A stretch of 64,000 bases of DNA from the NCBI RefSeq assembly GCF_013620795.1, contig NZ_LGLW01000001.1:186001-250000 (forward strand). Reading direction: 5' to 3'. This DNA comes from Pseudomonas sp. Q2-TVG4-2 (lineage in GTDB: Bacteria; Pseudomonadota; Gammaproteobacteria; Pseudomonadales; Pseudomonadaceae). Both the position numbers and the translations under genes were made by a program. Positions 21,628 to 29,707 of this stretch are shown here, one piece after another (position 1 is the stretch's first letter; each line of letters opens with the position of its first letter). The notes under the pieces are model-generated. The model worked only from the letters and a program-made list of their open reading frames with translations. It was not told the DNA's origin and made no database searches.

Positions 21628-22893
21628 TCAGCCGATCGCCCCCGCGACCACCAGACCGGTGAGGTAGACACCGGCAAATCCCAGGTTGAACGCAACGAAC
21701 AGGTACAGGCTGTAACGGAGATAGCTACCGAAAGTCAGCCCCGGCACCTTGCTCATGGCGACGATGCCAGCGGCAGAGCCGATCACCAGCAGCGAGCCGC
21801 CGACACCCACCGAGTAGGTCAACACCATCCACTCGGCGACGCCCATTTCAAGACCGGATTTCAGCAACGCAGCGGTCAGCGGCACGTTGTCGATCGCAGC
21901 GGAAAGCACGCCCATCAAGTAATTAGCCATGACCGCCGGGATCTGGTCGTAGATGTGCACCAGGCCATCGAGCACCTGGATTTCCTTGAGCATGCCGACC
22001 AGCAACAGGATGCCGAGAAAGAACAGCAGCGTCTCGAACTCGACTTGGCGGACGTACTCCAGGATCGGGTCGGTTTCGATGTCATCGCTGAAGAAGCGCG
22101 CCACCAGGAACATGATCGACAGCCCGGTGAGGAAGGTCAGCACGGGCGGTATCTGAAAGAAGAAATTGCCCACGATTGTGCAAAGGATGGTGCCGAGAAA
22201 GATCAGAGCGATCGCAATATCGACGCGCCGAACATCGGTGCGATGGCTCGTCACCTGAACCTGCCCATTCATGCCAAACGACAGCATCGTTGCCAGCAGC
22301 ATCACCGCCAGGAATGCCGGGACGGCCAGGAGTAGCAGCTGCAGAATCTTCACCTTGCCGGCGAGGAAGATCATCAGTGTGGTCACGTCACCGGTAATCA
22401 GCGCGACACCGCCCGAGTTGACCGAAAAAACCACCAATGCCGCGTACTTGATGGTCTTTTCCGCGCTGAGTTTGAGCGACATGATCAGCGTGATGGAAAC
22501 CAGGGTTGCGGTGATGTTGTCCGCCAGCGAGGAGAACACGAAGCAGAACGTTGCGGTCAAAAACAACAGCTTTCGTTCGCTGATCTGCTTGGGCAGCACC
22601 AGGTAGATCAGGTTTTCGATCATTCCCTTCTTGTTTAGATAGGCGACGAACGTCATCGCAGCGACCAGAAAGATCCAAAGCCCGGCGATCTCTGCGATGT
22701 TCTCGTTGAGGCTCTCCAGCACGAGGTCTCGCTCAATCCCTTCAGGCGAAAACACGAACAGCAGCATCCACGCCAGCGTGCCGAAAAACAGCGTCACCTT
22801 GGCTTTGTTCACATGGGTTATTTCTTCCAGAACGACACCGAGCAGAGCGGCCACAGCAAGGCCGATCAGCACGTACTGAAGTACTTCAGGCAT
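21628..22893 (-). CDS. nhaD: NhaD-type Na+/H+ antiporter
   Basis: 421-residue inner-membrane protein of the NhaD/ArsB (ion transporter) superfamily with around a dozen hydrophobic helices. It probably exchanges cytoplasmic Na+ (or Li+) for H+, supporting salt and alkali tolerance. Typical segments are FFGTLAWMLLFVF, LADNITATLVSIT (conserved D/N pair), FSVNSGGVALITGDVTTLMIF and SAAIDNVPLTAALLKSG (another D-N pair). Convergent with the phosphoesterase gene. Confidence 0.9.
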   Translation of the reverse strand: MPEVLQYVLIGLAVAALLGVVLEEITHVNKAKVTLFFGTLAWMLLFVFSPEGIERDLVLESLNENIAEIAGLWIFLVAAMTFVAYLNKKGMIENLIYLVLPKQISERKLLFLTATFCFVFSSLADNITATLVSITLIMSLKLSAEKTIKYAALVVFSVNSGGVALITGDVTTLMIFLAGKVKILQLLLLAVPAFLAVMLLATMLSFGMNGQVQVTSHRTDVRRVDIAIALIFLGTILCTIVGNFFFQIPPVLTFLTGLSIMFLVARFFSDDIETDPILEYVRQVEFETLLFFLGILLLVGMLKEIQVLDGLVHIYDQIPAVMANYLMGVLSAAIDNVPLTAALLKSGLEMGVAEWMVLTYSVGVGGSLLVIGSAAGIVAMSKVPGLTFGSYLRYSLYLFVAFNLGFAGVYLTGLVVAGAIG

Positions 22894-23061
22894 AAGGCAC
22901 CTAACGGTAAAGGGAAACGGCTTGTGCGCAGGACGCGCACCCGAGAAGTTGGGGCGCCGATCATAGCCAAAGCGCGGTATTTCGGCATCAGCGAAATGTC
23001 AAACTCGGGGGTATTTCGAAATATTCCGACGCGCTGCCAAGCGGGATCAGGGCGAGTGCGT

Positions 23062-23382
23062 CTAATGCTTGGGGACGAACCCAGCCGGCTTTGCGGCCAG
23101 CCAATCGACAAAGGTGCGTAGCCGTGGGTCAGCGAGCAAAGCCTCGCGGCTGTTGTAGGTGAGCGCCAGCTCCTTCTCGCTGAACAGGCGGTGGATCTGG
23201 TTATGGCAAGGGCGGCACACCCACAGCGTCGCCGTGATCCGCTCCGCGCGAGCGAAGCGTTTACGCACGTAGGTTTTGCCGTGCAAGGCCTTGGGAATCA
23301 GATGGTGGCGAGTAAGCGGCGCCTGACGCCGACAGAGCTCACAAACCTCGGGAGAGTCCGGCAGGCGAAGAATGGGCGGCAT
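23062..23382 (-). CDS. HNH-family zinc-finger endonuclease-like protein
   Basis: 106 residues. The fold signature is C-x2-C (CELC, residues 15-18), the RHHLIPK histidine pair, then C-x2-C-H-x3-H (CRPCHNQIH), which together form the zinc-stabilised HNH (beta-beta-alpha-metal) nuclease motif. The role is unknown; solitary small HNH proteins may be DNA nicking enzymes or domesticated. Start ATG at 23382 rather than TTG at 23388; a GAGGCG element lies upstream. Confidence 0.8.
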   Translation of the reverse strand: MPPILRLPDSPEVCELCRRQAPLTRHHLIPKALHGKTYVRKRFARAERITATLWVCRPCHNQIHRLFSEKELALTYNSREALLADPRLRTFVDWLAAKPAGFVPKH

Positions 23383-23412
23383 GCTCAACGCCTCGTCCAG
23401 TTGCGTCGAAAC

Positions 23413-23940
23413 TCACGGATTACGGGCGATATGCTCATGCTCGAGGATGCGCTTGGCGCTGAGATAGTGCTTTTGCCAATAACGGTTGGAAAGGCTGTCC
23501 AGGCGCACCGTACCACCACTCGATGGGGCGTGGACGAAACGTCCTTCGCCTACATAGATAGCCGCGTGGCTAACGCGGCGACCGCCACCGGTGGCGAAAA
23601 ATAGCAGGTCGCCTGCCTGCAGTGCGTCACGTCTGATTGTGGCGCCGCTTATATTGCTCATTTCGCGAGTGGTGCGCGGCAAGGCGAGCCCTGCCGCGCC
23701 CCGGTATACGTAGCCGATCAAACCGCTGCAATCGAAGCCGCTATCAGGCGTGTTACCGCCGTAGCGATAGGGCGTACCCACCAACCCTAGAGCCGTGAAC
23801 AGGACGTCCTCGGCAGCGCCGGGTTGTTGCTGCGAGCGCATCGGAGCCTCCGCCACGCGCTCTACCGGTTGCCGGTCGGCACAGGCAGTCAGCAGCAGAG
23901 CCATTAATGGAGCGGTCAGCAGACGAGCCGAAAAGGGCAT
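23413..23940 (-). CDS. NlpC/P60 family peptidoglycan hydrolase, lipoprotein
   Basis: 175-residue lipoprotein with lipobox LLTAC (C20). The NlpC/P60 papain-like domain cleaves peptide stems of murein: the catalytic cysteine is in FDCSGLIGYVY, the His in VSHAAIYVGEGRFVHAP, and a second polar residue follows. GTPYRYGGNTPDSGFDCSG is split around the cysteine in the usual way. It is the downstream member of a tandem pair with a paralogue. Confidence 0.92.
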   Translation of the reverse strand: MPFSARLLTAPLMALLLTACADRQPVERVAEAPMRSQQQPGAAEDVLFTALGLVGTPYRYGGNTPDSGFDCSGLIGYVYRGAAGLALPRTTREMSNISGATIRRDALQAGDLLFFATGGGRRVSHAAIYVGEGRFVHAPSSGGTVRLDSLSNRYWQKHYLSAKRILEHEHIARNP

Positions 23941-24023
23941 GGCAGAGCAGTCCAGGCGATGGAGCCATCACTCTGCCGGCATGCGTCCGAGGATGCAACA
24001 CCGGCGCTGTTCGATCCGGGAGC

Positions 24024-24671
24024 TCAGTGATGAACGGAGGTGGAGGTCAAGTCGCTGGCGAGTGCCAGCACACGCTTGGCCTGCATGAAGCTGGCACGCC
24101 AGTAGCTGTCATCCAGACTGTCCACCCGTACGCCGCCACTGCGGCTGCTGGATGAATGAATGAACTGACTGCCCCCGATGTAGATGCCTGCGTGGCTGAC
24201 CCGGCCACGACCGCGGTTGTTGAAGAAGACCACGTCCCCCGGTTCCAACTCGCTGCGTTCGATTCTCGGTGCCTCGAGCTGGATCATTTCACGAGTGGAA
24301 CGGGGCAGGTCGAGACCGGCTTCCTTGCGAAAAACGAAACCGACGAAGCCGCTACAGTCGAACCCTGTCCGTGTCGAGCTGCCACCATATCGATACGGGG
24401 TCCCTACCAGCCTAAAGCCGCGCTCGAGCACGCTGTTGGCAAGGACCGGCAGCTCGTAGCTCTGCTCATCCGTCAGTTCGCGGAGCTGTTGTTCGGAAGG
24501 CTCTTCTGTTGCGCCCTGGCGGCTGGAGTCCGGCCCGGATTCGTAAGCGGCAAAAACAAACTCGAAACCCTCCGATACCAGCGGGGCTTCAATTCGTTCA
24601 GGCTGCACAGAACAGGCCGTCAGCAGCATGACGAACGCAAAAGGCAGCAGAGGAAAGAGGCGTTGATGCAT
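24024..24671 (-). CDS. NlpC/P60 family peptidoglycan hydrolase, lipoprotein (paralogue)
   Basis: 215-residue lipoprotein, lipobox LLTAC at residues 16-20. It differs from its neighbour by a longer linker before the catalytic domain. The domain has VGTPYRYGGSSTRTG followed by FDCSGFVGFVFR (catalytic Cys) and VSHAGIYIGGSQFIHSSSS (catalytic His). The two genes are 83 bp apart, on the same strand, and clearly arose by duplication. Probable role: endopeptidase in cell-wall growth or division. Confidence 0.92.
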   Translation of the reverse strand: MHQRLFPLLPFAFVMLLTACSVQPERIEAPLVSEGFEFVFAAYESGPDSSRQGATEEPSEQQLRELTDEQSYELPVLANSVLERGFRLVGTPYRYGGSSTRTGFDCSGFVGFVFRKEAGLDLPRSTREMIQLEAPRIERSELEPGDVVFFNNRGRGRVSHAGIYIGGSQFIHSSSSRSGGVRVDSLDDSYWRASFMQAKRVLALASDLTSTSVHH

Positions 24672-24735
24672 GAACAGACATGCCGAGCAGTCGAAGTGGC
24701 GTGACTATGCCTGCGGCCATCCGCGATGAGCAAAT

Positions 24736-25500
24736 TCAGTCGACGAAAATGTGACGAACTAGCTGCGGCAAAGCGTCTGACGCCCCCACCGCGAGATGCA
24801 CATCCACCATCAGCGACAGCTCGCTGGCGGACGGATCGATCTGCGCCGTGAAACCGCCACTGTGGCGTGCCCGCAATAGTGGCTCGACGATATAGGCGAA
24901 GCTCGCCGAAGTACCCACGGCGACCACCGCATCGAAGCCCTTTTCCAGCTCGTCGCGTAAACGTCCCAGCGCCGACTCCGGCAGCATCTCCTCGAACAGC
25001 ACAACCGGTGGCCGCAGCACACCGCCACAGGTGCAACGGGGCGGTAGCGGCCGGGTCAGGTGTTCGGTCAACTCCTCGCTTGGCTCGCCACAGGTCATAC
25101 AGAACAGCGGTCCGAGCGTTCCATGAATTTCAATCAGGCGCTGCGAAGGACTGCCCGCCGCAAGGTGATAACCGTCGACATTCTGGGTCAGCACCCAACA
25201 GCCCGGTTTACGCCGCTGCAGTTCGGCAATAGCGGCGTGACCGGCGTTGGGCTTGGCCGCGATGCAGGCGCGGCCGATCTCACTCAGGTATTTCCAGCAC
25301 AGGGCGGGGTCGAGCTGTAGCATCGGCCCAGACAATGCCGCCTCGATTGGCAAGCCATCTTCGGTGTGACCGTTGTAGAGCCCACCCACGCCACGGTAGG
25401 TCGGCAATCCGGAGTCGGCGGAAAGCCCGGCGCCGGTGATGATCAGGATGCGCTCGGCCTGTCGCAACGCCTCGGCAATTTGCTGCATGGCCCCGTCCAT
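24736..25500 (-). CDS. Sir2-family NAD-dependent protein deacylase
   Basis: 254-residue sirtuin that removes acyl groups from lysine using NAD. NAD-binding motifs are GAGLSADSGLPTYRG (from residue 23) and TQNVDG (105-110). The catalytic base is H126 in EIHGTL. The zinc ribbon is C134, C137, C156 and C158, with an unusually close C-x-C second pair. This is the class III/II-like short form. Start ATG at 25500 or the Met 5 codon; both are possible. Confidence 0.9.
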   Translation of the reverse strand: MDGAMQQIAEALRQAERILIITGAGLSADSGLPTYRGVGGLYNGHTEDGLPIEAALSGPMLQLDPALCWKYLSEIGRACIAAKPNAGHAAIAELQRRKPGCWVLTQNVDGYHLAAGSPSQRLIEIHGTLGPLFCMTCGEPSEELTEHLTRPLPPRCTCGGVLRPPVVLFEEMLPESALGRLRDELEKGFDAVVAVGTSASFAYIVEPLLRARHSGGFTAQIDPSASELSLMVDVHLAVGASDALPQLVRHIFVD

Positions 25501-25603
25501 CTCTGCCCTCCTCCGCTATCAGCGCTGCCTTTCCGCTCGGCAGACGTGCGTGCCGTAGCGTCTAGTTAGGATCACGGCTGGAACATTTTGCCCCACATCG
25601 GTC

Positions 25604-26275
25604 TCAGTGATTAACGGTAAAGGCCAGCATAGCCGACAGCTGACACATCGGCCGGCCGCTCTCGTCATGCCATCGATTGAATAGCGCCTGTACCGCCGCC
25701 TGGTCACGCTGGCTGCTGGGCACCTTGTCCACCACCTTTTGCGCTTTGAGCGCGGCCACCACGTCGTTGCTGGGAATAAAGGTGTCCTTACCGGCCATGC
25801 GCAGCAAGCGCGGCGCTGATAGGCCGCCGAGCTGGCTACCCTGTTTGGCCAAGTAGCGCCACAGGCCGACGATGTCGGTCACCGGCCAGTCGGCGATCAG
25901 ATTGCCGAAGCTGCCGTGCTCCTTGGTTACATCGAGTACGAACTGCGCGTTGCGTGGCACGCTCTTGAGCTTGCCCAGGTGACGAATGATGCGGGCATCC
26001 TGCATCAGCCGCTCGATGTGCTCGCCGCCCATGAGCACCAGCTTTTCCGGATCGAAGCGAAAAAACACCTCCTCGAAGGCCGGCCACTTAGCATCCACCA
26101 GGCTGTGCTTGAGCCCGGCGCGAAAGATCCGCAGGCTGATCAGTGACAGATAACGGTCATCGGGAACGGCGCGTAGTTCGTCGGGGCTGTTTGGCCGTGG
26201 CAGTCGACCTTCCAGTGCCGCCGCCGAACCGAAACGGTTGAGACAGTATTCATGCAGCCATTTGTAGTCGCGCAT
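25604..26275 (-). CDS. DNA-3-methyladenine glycosylase I (Tag)-like protein
   Basis: 223 residues resembling Tag in the order of conserved blocks: AFEEVFFRFDPEKLVLM, then LMQDARIIRHLGKLKSVPRNAQ split across the helix-hairpin region, then EHGSFGNLIADWP. Tag excises 3-methyladenine from DNA. The N-terminal cysteine/histidine pair of classical Tag (zinc snap) is not evident (MRDYKWLHEYC), and the C-terminal part is diverged, so activity is uncertain. The ATG at 26275 (MRDYKWLH) is chosen over the upstream Met at 26326. Confidence 0.75.
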   Translation of the reverse strand: MRDYKWLHEYCLNRFGSAAALEGRLPRPNSPDELRAVPDDRYLSLISLRIFRAGLKHSLVDAKWPAFEEVFFRFDPEKLVLMGGEHIERLMQDARIIRHLGKLKSVPRNAQFVLDVTKEHGSFGNLIADWPVTDIVGLWRYLAKQGSQLGGLSAPRLLRMAGKDTFIPSNDVVAALKAQKVVDKVPSSQRDQAAVQALFNRWHDESGRPMCQLSAMLAFTVNH

Positions 26276-26337
26276 TCGGGTCCTGACACATCGATCGAAA
26301 CGAGCCACACAGGGTGCCCTCGGCACTCCTACGCTGC

Positions 26338-26362
26338 AAGCCCGATCGTCGCAGTCGGGCTT
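26338..26362. terminator. Hairpin after DAHP synthase gene
   Basis: AAGCCCGA (26338-26345) pairs with TCGGGCTT (26355-26362). The T run (TTTTG) is on the plus strand, so as a terminator it points the opposite way to the DAHP synthase gene; on the minus strand it may still slow or end transcription shortly after the stop codon. Confidence 0.4.
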
Positions 26363-26371
26363 TTGTCCGGC

Positions 26372-27442
26372 TTATCTACGCAGCCTGTGCGCGGCCTGAC
26401 GTAGCATCCCCTCGGTTGCCGACCAGCCAAGACAGCCATCGGTGATAGAGACGCCATAGCGCAGCTCACCGGATAGCGGTTGGCAACCATCGAACAGATG
26501 ACTTTCGAGCATGACGCCACGCAGGCTGAAATCGCCAGCCAGGCGCTGATCGATAACCGCCTCCAGCACCGCAGGCTGGCGCAGCGGGTCCTTGCCGCTG
26601 TTGGCATGGCTGCAGTCGATCATGATCCGCGGTGCTATGCCCTGGCGCTGAAGTGCGTCGCGGGCCTTGGCAACGCTGTTCTCGTCGTAGTTCGGGCCAG
26701 CGTGCCCGCCACGCAGCACCAAATGAGTGTCCGGATTACCGCGGGTCTGCAGCAGCGCCGGATGACCGAGGTCGTCGATGCCGAAGTGCTGATGCGCGTG
26801 CTCGGCCGAGCGCATGGCATCACAGGCGATACCCAGGCTGCCGTCGGTGCCGTTCTTGAAACCTACCGGCAGGTCCAGGCCGCTGACCAGCTCGCGATGA
26901 ACCTGCGACTCGCTGGTACGCGCACCGATTGCAGCCCACCCCAACAGGTCATCGAAGTAACCCGCTGCCAAGGGCTGCAACAGTTCGGTCGCAATCGGCA
27001 GACCTCGCTCAAGAATGTCCAGCATCAGCCGGCGCGACGCGCTCAGGCCTTCGGCCAGGTCGCCGCTGCCATCCAGGTGAGGATCGTAGACCAGCCCTTT
27101 CCAGCCAACCGTCGTCCGGGGTTTTTCCACATAGGCTCGCATCACCAGCAACAATTGGTCATCGACCTGAGGCGCCAGTTCGGCAAGACGGTCGGCGTAT
27201 TCGCGCGCGGAGGCAGGATCGTGCAGCGAGCACGGCCCAACTACGACCAGCAGGCGCGGGTCTTTGCCATTGAGTACGGCACGGATGGCGTTGCGGTCGG
27301 TCTGGACTCGGTCGGCGAGCGCGGCGCTGAGCGGCAGGCGCTGACGAAGTACGGCGGGGCTGGGCAGCGGATGGGCGCTGCGTCTGGCAGGAGAGGCGAT
27401 GCAGGTGTTACTGACGAGGTGAGCGGAAACTGGGGCGTTCAT
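26372..27442 (-). CDS. 3-deoxy-7-phosphoheptulonate (DAHP) synthase, class I
   Basis: 356-residue enzyme that condenses phosphoenolpyruvate and erythrose 4-phosphate, the first step to Phe, Tyr and Trp. AroFGH-type motifs: VVGPCSLHDP (metal and PEP site), MRAYVEKPRTTVGWKG, IGARTSESQVHREL, GFKNGTDGS, and DCSHANSGKDP. Start ATG at 27442, 9-10 nt after an AAGGAC box. Which amino acid inhibits it cannot be read from the sequence, but the long upstream leader with two aromatic-rich mini-ORFs suggests control by aminoacyl-tRNA supply. AroF, aroG or aroH naming is left open. Confidence 0.93.
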   Translation of the reverse strand: MNAPVSAHLVSNTCIASPARRSAHPLPSPAVLRQRLPLSAALADRVQTDRNAIRAVLNGKDPRLLVVVGPCSLHDPASAREYADRLAELAPQVDDQLLLVMRAYVEKPRTTVGWKGLVYDPHLDGSGDLAEGLSASRRLMLDILERGLPIATELLQPLAAGYFDDLLGWAAIGARTSESQVHRELVSGLDLPVGFKNGTDGSLGIACDAMRSAEHAHQHFGIDDLGHPALLQTRGNPDTHLVLRGGHAGPNYDENSVAKARDALQRQGIAPRIMIDCSHANSGKDPLRQPAVLEAVIDQRLAGDFSLRGVMLESHLFDGCQPLSGELRYGVSITDGCLGWSATEGMLRQAAHRLRR

Positions 27443-27460
27443 GATCTGGCGGTCCTTTTG

Positions 27461-27488
27461 GCCGGCGCGGCATCTGTGCCGCGCCGGC
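27461..27488 (-). promoter_or_regulatory. Perfect 12-bp hairpin just before the DAHP synthase ribosome binding site
   Basis: GCCGGCGCGGCA / TGCCGCGCCGGC with a 4-nt loop, immediately followed on the minus strand by CAAAAGGACC, which contains the ribosome binding site. There is no T run, so it is not a standard terminator. The stop codon of the Tyr-rich mini-ORF (27490-27492) abuts its 5' side, so a terminating ribosome would melt it. Suggested role: translational or coupling control. Confidence 0.6.
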
Positions 27489-27489
27489 A

Positions 27490-27591
27490 CTAGCGAAGTG
27501 TTCGGTCTATAGGTGTAGGAACGGCGGCATTGAAGCGGCTAAATCGCCAGTCATAGCGGTAGGTGCGGTAATCGTTGCGGTAGCTGTACAT
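27490..27591 (-). CDS. Tyr-rich leader mini-ORF 2 upstream of DAHP synthase
   Basis: 33 codons, read MYSYRNDYRTYRYDWRFSRF then NAAVPTPIDRTLR. Five of the first 13 residues are Tyr, followed by Trp15, Phe17 and Phe20, a composition expected of an aromatic leader rather than a chance frame. A GAGGG box lies 9 nt before the ATG. It starts after the intrinsic terminator, so it is translated only from read-through RNA, and stops 1 nt before the perfect hairpin that precedes the DAHP synthase ribosome binding site. Its function is inferred; a chance ORF is the alternative. Confidence 0.5.
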   Translation of the reverse strand: MYSYRNDYRTYRYDWRFSRFNAAVPTPIDRTLR

Positions 27592-27627
27592 GATGTTGCC
27601 CTCGGTTCGAGTGACCTTTTCAGGCCG

Positions 27628-27668
27628 GAAAAAAACAAACCCCCAGTCGGGTAGCCGACCGGGGGTTT
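27628..27668 (-). terminator. Attenuator (intrinsic terminator) in the DAHP synthase leader
   Basis: On the minus strand AAACCCCCGGTCGG pairs with CCGACTGGGGGTTT around the loop CTAC, and is followed by GTTTTTTTCC. It lies 48 nt after the stop codon of leader peptide 1 and about 190 nt before the structural gene. A second possible hairpin (27683-27706, GGCGCCC with GGGTCGCC) precedes it and could be the alternative structure of an attenuation system. Confidence 0.88.
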
Positions 27669-27715
27669 GAAAACTGTCTGGTGGCGACCCTGCTTGCTAG
27701 GGCGCCTGTGGGGTA

Positions 27716-27847
27716 TCAGGCGCGCTTGTGGCTAAACCAATACCCAAAAAAGTAATAGCCGACAGCGCCGATCACCTGGCCATGCAAAAGCGCGGCGCGT
27801 GCGGCACCGGTGTTTACATGGAAAAGGGAAGCGAGGCTGAGGGACAT
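27716..27847 (-). CDS. Aromatic-rich leader peptide 1 (attenuation) of the DAHP synthase gene
   Basis: 43-residue peptide whose codons 31-38 read YYFFGYWF: seven aromatic residues in eight. It has a strong AGGAG box 6 nt before the ATG, and an intrinsic terminator 48 nt after its stop codon, the classic layout of ribosome-mediated attenuation. Stalling at Tyr, Phe or Trp codons when charged tRNA is short would favour read-through into the DAHP synthase gene. The remainder (MSLSLASLFHVNTGAARAAL) is longer than in trp-type leaders. Confidence 0.85.
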   Translation of the reverse strand: MSLSLASLFHVNTGAARAALLHGQVIGAVGYYFFGYWFSHKRA

Positions 27848-27869
27848 ATTGAACTCCTGAATGGCGCTA

Positions 27870-27898
27870 ACCTTACTGCCGCAGGCTGCACGCCGCAA
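27870..27898 (-). promoter_or_regulatory. Candidate sigma70 promoter for the DAHP synthase leader
   Basis: TTGCGG (27893-27898) and TAAGGT (27870-27875) are separated by 17 bp on the minus strand. Transcription would start near 27862, giving a short 5' UTR before leader peptide 1, as in other attenuated operons. The -10 match is only partial. Confidence 0.45.
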
Positions 27899-27955
27899 GC
27901 TTGTCGCGTGATTGGCGGCGTTCTGCTTCATTCCCGGCCAGGTCATTGAGCGGGC

Positions 27956-27980
27956 TGTGGTGGGCTGAAGCCCACCCTAC
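27956..27980. repeat. Palindromic GGTGGGCTGAAGCCCACC repeat
   Basis: GGTGGGCT-GA-AGCCCACC is a perfect 8-bp inverted repeat followed by CTACC. It resembles dispersed extragenic palindromes of pseudomonads and lies between the leader of DAHP synthase and the ttcA 3' region. It might also act as a weak hairpin after ttcA. Confidence 0.5.
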
Positions 27981-27999
27981 CAAGCGTCTACTTTCGGTT

Positions 28000-28072
28000 T
28001 GTGGCTCGGAGCTTGCCACTGCTTTTTTACAGGCTCATCGATGAAGCCTGGCGGCGCGCTGTCATCGATGCC
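28000..28072 (-). repeat. Degenerate second copy of the ttcA 3' end
   Basis: 28000-28072 and 28115-28194 are alike: both contain TGTGGCTC, about 14 nt, CTGCTTTTTTACAGGCTCAT (one T fewer in the second), then a stretch encoding the ttcA C-terminus. Translated on the minus strand the downstream copy gives GIDDSAPPGFIDEPVKK against [16 protein letters not shown] of ttcA. This looks like an old tandem duplication of about 75 bp with a 115-bp period; the downstream copy is not part of a gene. Confidence 0.75.
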
Positions 28073-28140
28073 CACCCGTTCGTTCATTGCGCACGTTGTG
28101 GTGGACTGAAGCTCTGTGGCTCTAAGCTCACCGCTGCTTT

Positions 28141-28965
28141 TTACAGGCTCATAACATCGACAAAGCGTGGCGTGGCGCTGTCGTCGATACGCAGGCTGGT
28201 AAAGTCGAACAGGTTGCGATCCGCCAACTGCGACGGCACCACGTTCTGCAGGGCACGGAACATGATCTCGACGCGGCCTGGCGACTTGCGCTCCCATTCC
28301 TGCAGCATTTCCTTGACCACCTGGCGCTGCAGGTTTTCCTGCGAGCCACAGAGGTTGCACGGGATGATCGGAAATTCCTTCATCTGCGAATAGGCTTCGA
28401 TGTCCGCCTCGCTGCAATAGGCCAGCGGCCGGATTACCACGTTGCGGCCGTCATCGGAGAGCAGCTTGGGCGGCATCGCCTTCAGCGTCCCGCCATAAAA
28501 CATGTTCAAGAAGAAGGTCTCAAGGATGTCGTCGCGATGGTGACCGAGCGCCATCTTGGTCGCGCCGATCTCGTCGGCGAAGGTATAGAGGGTGCCGCGC
28601 CGCAGACGCGAGCACAGCGAACAGGTGGTCTTGCCTTCCGGGATCTTTTCTTTGACGACCGAATAGGTGTCTTTTTCGACGATGTGGTACGGGACGCCGA
28701 TGGACTTGAGGTATTCCGGCAGCACATGCTCGGGGAAGCCAGGTTGCTTCTGGTCCATGTTCACCGCGACGATCTCGAACTTGATTGGCGCGACCTTTTG
28801 CAGGTACAGCAGCACGTCGAGCATGGTGTAGCTATCCTTGCCGCCGGACAGGCATACCATGACCTTATCGCCTTCCTCGATCATGTTGAAATCGGTGACG
28901 GCCTCGCCGGCAAGGCGGCGCAGGCGCTTCTGCAGTTTGTTCTGGTTGACCGAAAGGTTGCCCAT
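28141..28965 (-). CDS. ttcA: tRNA 2-thiocytidine biosynthesis protein TtcA
   Basis: 274-residue Fe-S enzyme that thiolates cytidine 32 of certain tRNAs. The PP-loop ATP site is SGGKDS (residues 40-45). The cluster ligands C115, C118 (CSLC) and C206 (CNLC) are present. The ATG at 28965 ([15 protein letters not shown]) matches the family start; the frame is open 15 codons further upstream. Its 3' end has been duplicated downstream. Divergent from the J-domain gene. Confidence 0.95.
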   Translation of the reverse strand: MGNLSVNQNKLQKRLRRLAGEAVTDFNMIEEGDKVMVCLSGGKDSYTMLDVLLYLQKVAPIKFEIVAVNMDQKQPGFPEHVLPEYLKSIGVPYHIVEKDTYSVVKEKIPEGKTTCSLCSRLRRGTLYTFADEIGATKMALGHHRDDILETFFLNMFYGGTLKAMPPKLLSDDGRNVVIRPLAYCSEADIEAYSQMKEFPIIPCNLCGSQENLQRQVVKEMLQEWERKSPGRVEIMFRALQNVVPSQLADRNLFDFTSLRIDDSATPRFVDVMSL

Positions 28966-29077
28966 GTCAGGAATCCGGTGGAATGCGAAAGGCGCGCATT
29001 TTACGCGCAAAGCACGCTGCGCCCTACCCCATCCATCCAGCTCTTTGCGCTACTGGCGCTGTGCTAGGCTTGCCAGC

Positions 29078-29707
29078 ATGAACGATGACCTCGAACCCGA
29101 GATGGACCTGGCCGAGCAGATCTTCGCGCTGCTGCGCGAGCAGCCAGAGGGCTGCAGCGAATACCAGCTGATTCAACAGCTCAAGGCCCGTCACAGCACG
29201 CACATTCCCAACCTGCCACTACTCGACAAGCTGGTGCTGTTTCGCACCCATTTTCTCGTATTCAACGCGCTGTACCGTCTACGCGACCAATTATGGGGCG
29301 ATAGCCGGCACAACCTTCAGATTTCGCCATTGTGCGTGCAGCTCCAGGCCTATGTACCCGGAGCCAGCGGTGTCGCCGAAAACGACCCGCTACGCGAGTA
29401 CTACCTGGACATGACCAACCTGCGCGACACGGACGAAGAGGAAGTGGAACGTCTGCTGGCAAGCTTCTGGTCGCGGATGCGCGGAGACGATGTCGGCGAG
29501 CGGAACGAAGCCTGGGACCCGGAGCGAAAGCGTGCGGCCCTCGAGCTATTCGAGCTGGACCAGGAGGCCGCTTCGCTGAGTCTGCATACGATCAAACGAC
29601 GCTACCGCCAGTTGGTGAGCATCCATCATCCAGACCGGGGTGGCAGCACCGCGCGGATCCAGTCAATCAATCTGGCGATGGAAATACTGGAACGCTATTA
29701 CCGCTGA
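29078..29707 (+). CDS. DNA-J related protein with C-terminal J domain
   Basis: 209 residues. The N-terminal two thirds match the DNAJ-related family seen in gamma-proteobacteria (LLREQPEGCSEYQLIQQL, LFRTHFLVFNALYRL, YYLDMTNL). A C-terminal J domain has its HPD triplet at 184-186 (SIHHPDRGG), so it should stimulate a DnaK-type chaperone. The topology with the J domain at the C-terminus is normal for this family. The start ATG at 29078 has only a weak ribosome binding site; client unknown. Confidence 0.87.
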   Translation: MNDDLEPEMDLAEQIFALLREQPEGCSEYQLIQQLKARHSTHIPNLPLLDKLVLFRTHFLVFNALYRLRDQLWGDSRHNLQISPLCVQLQAYVPGASGVAENDPLREYYLDMTNLRDTDEEEVERLLASFWSRMRGDDVGERNEAWDPERKRAALELFELDQEAASLSLHTIKRRYRQLVSIHHPDRGGSTARIQSINLAMEILERYYR

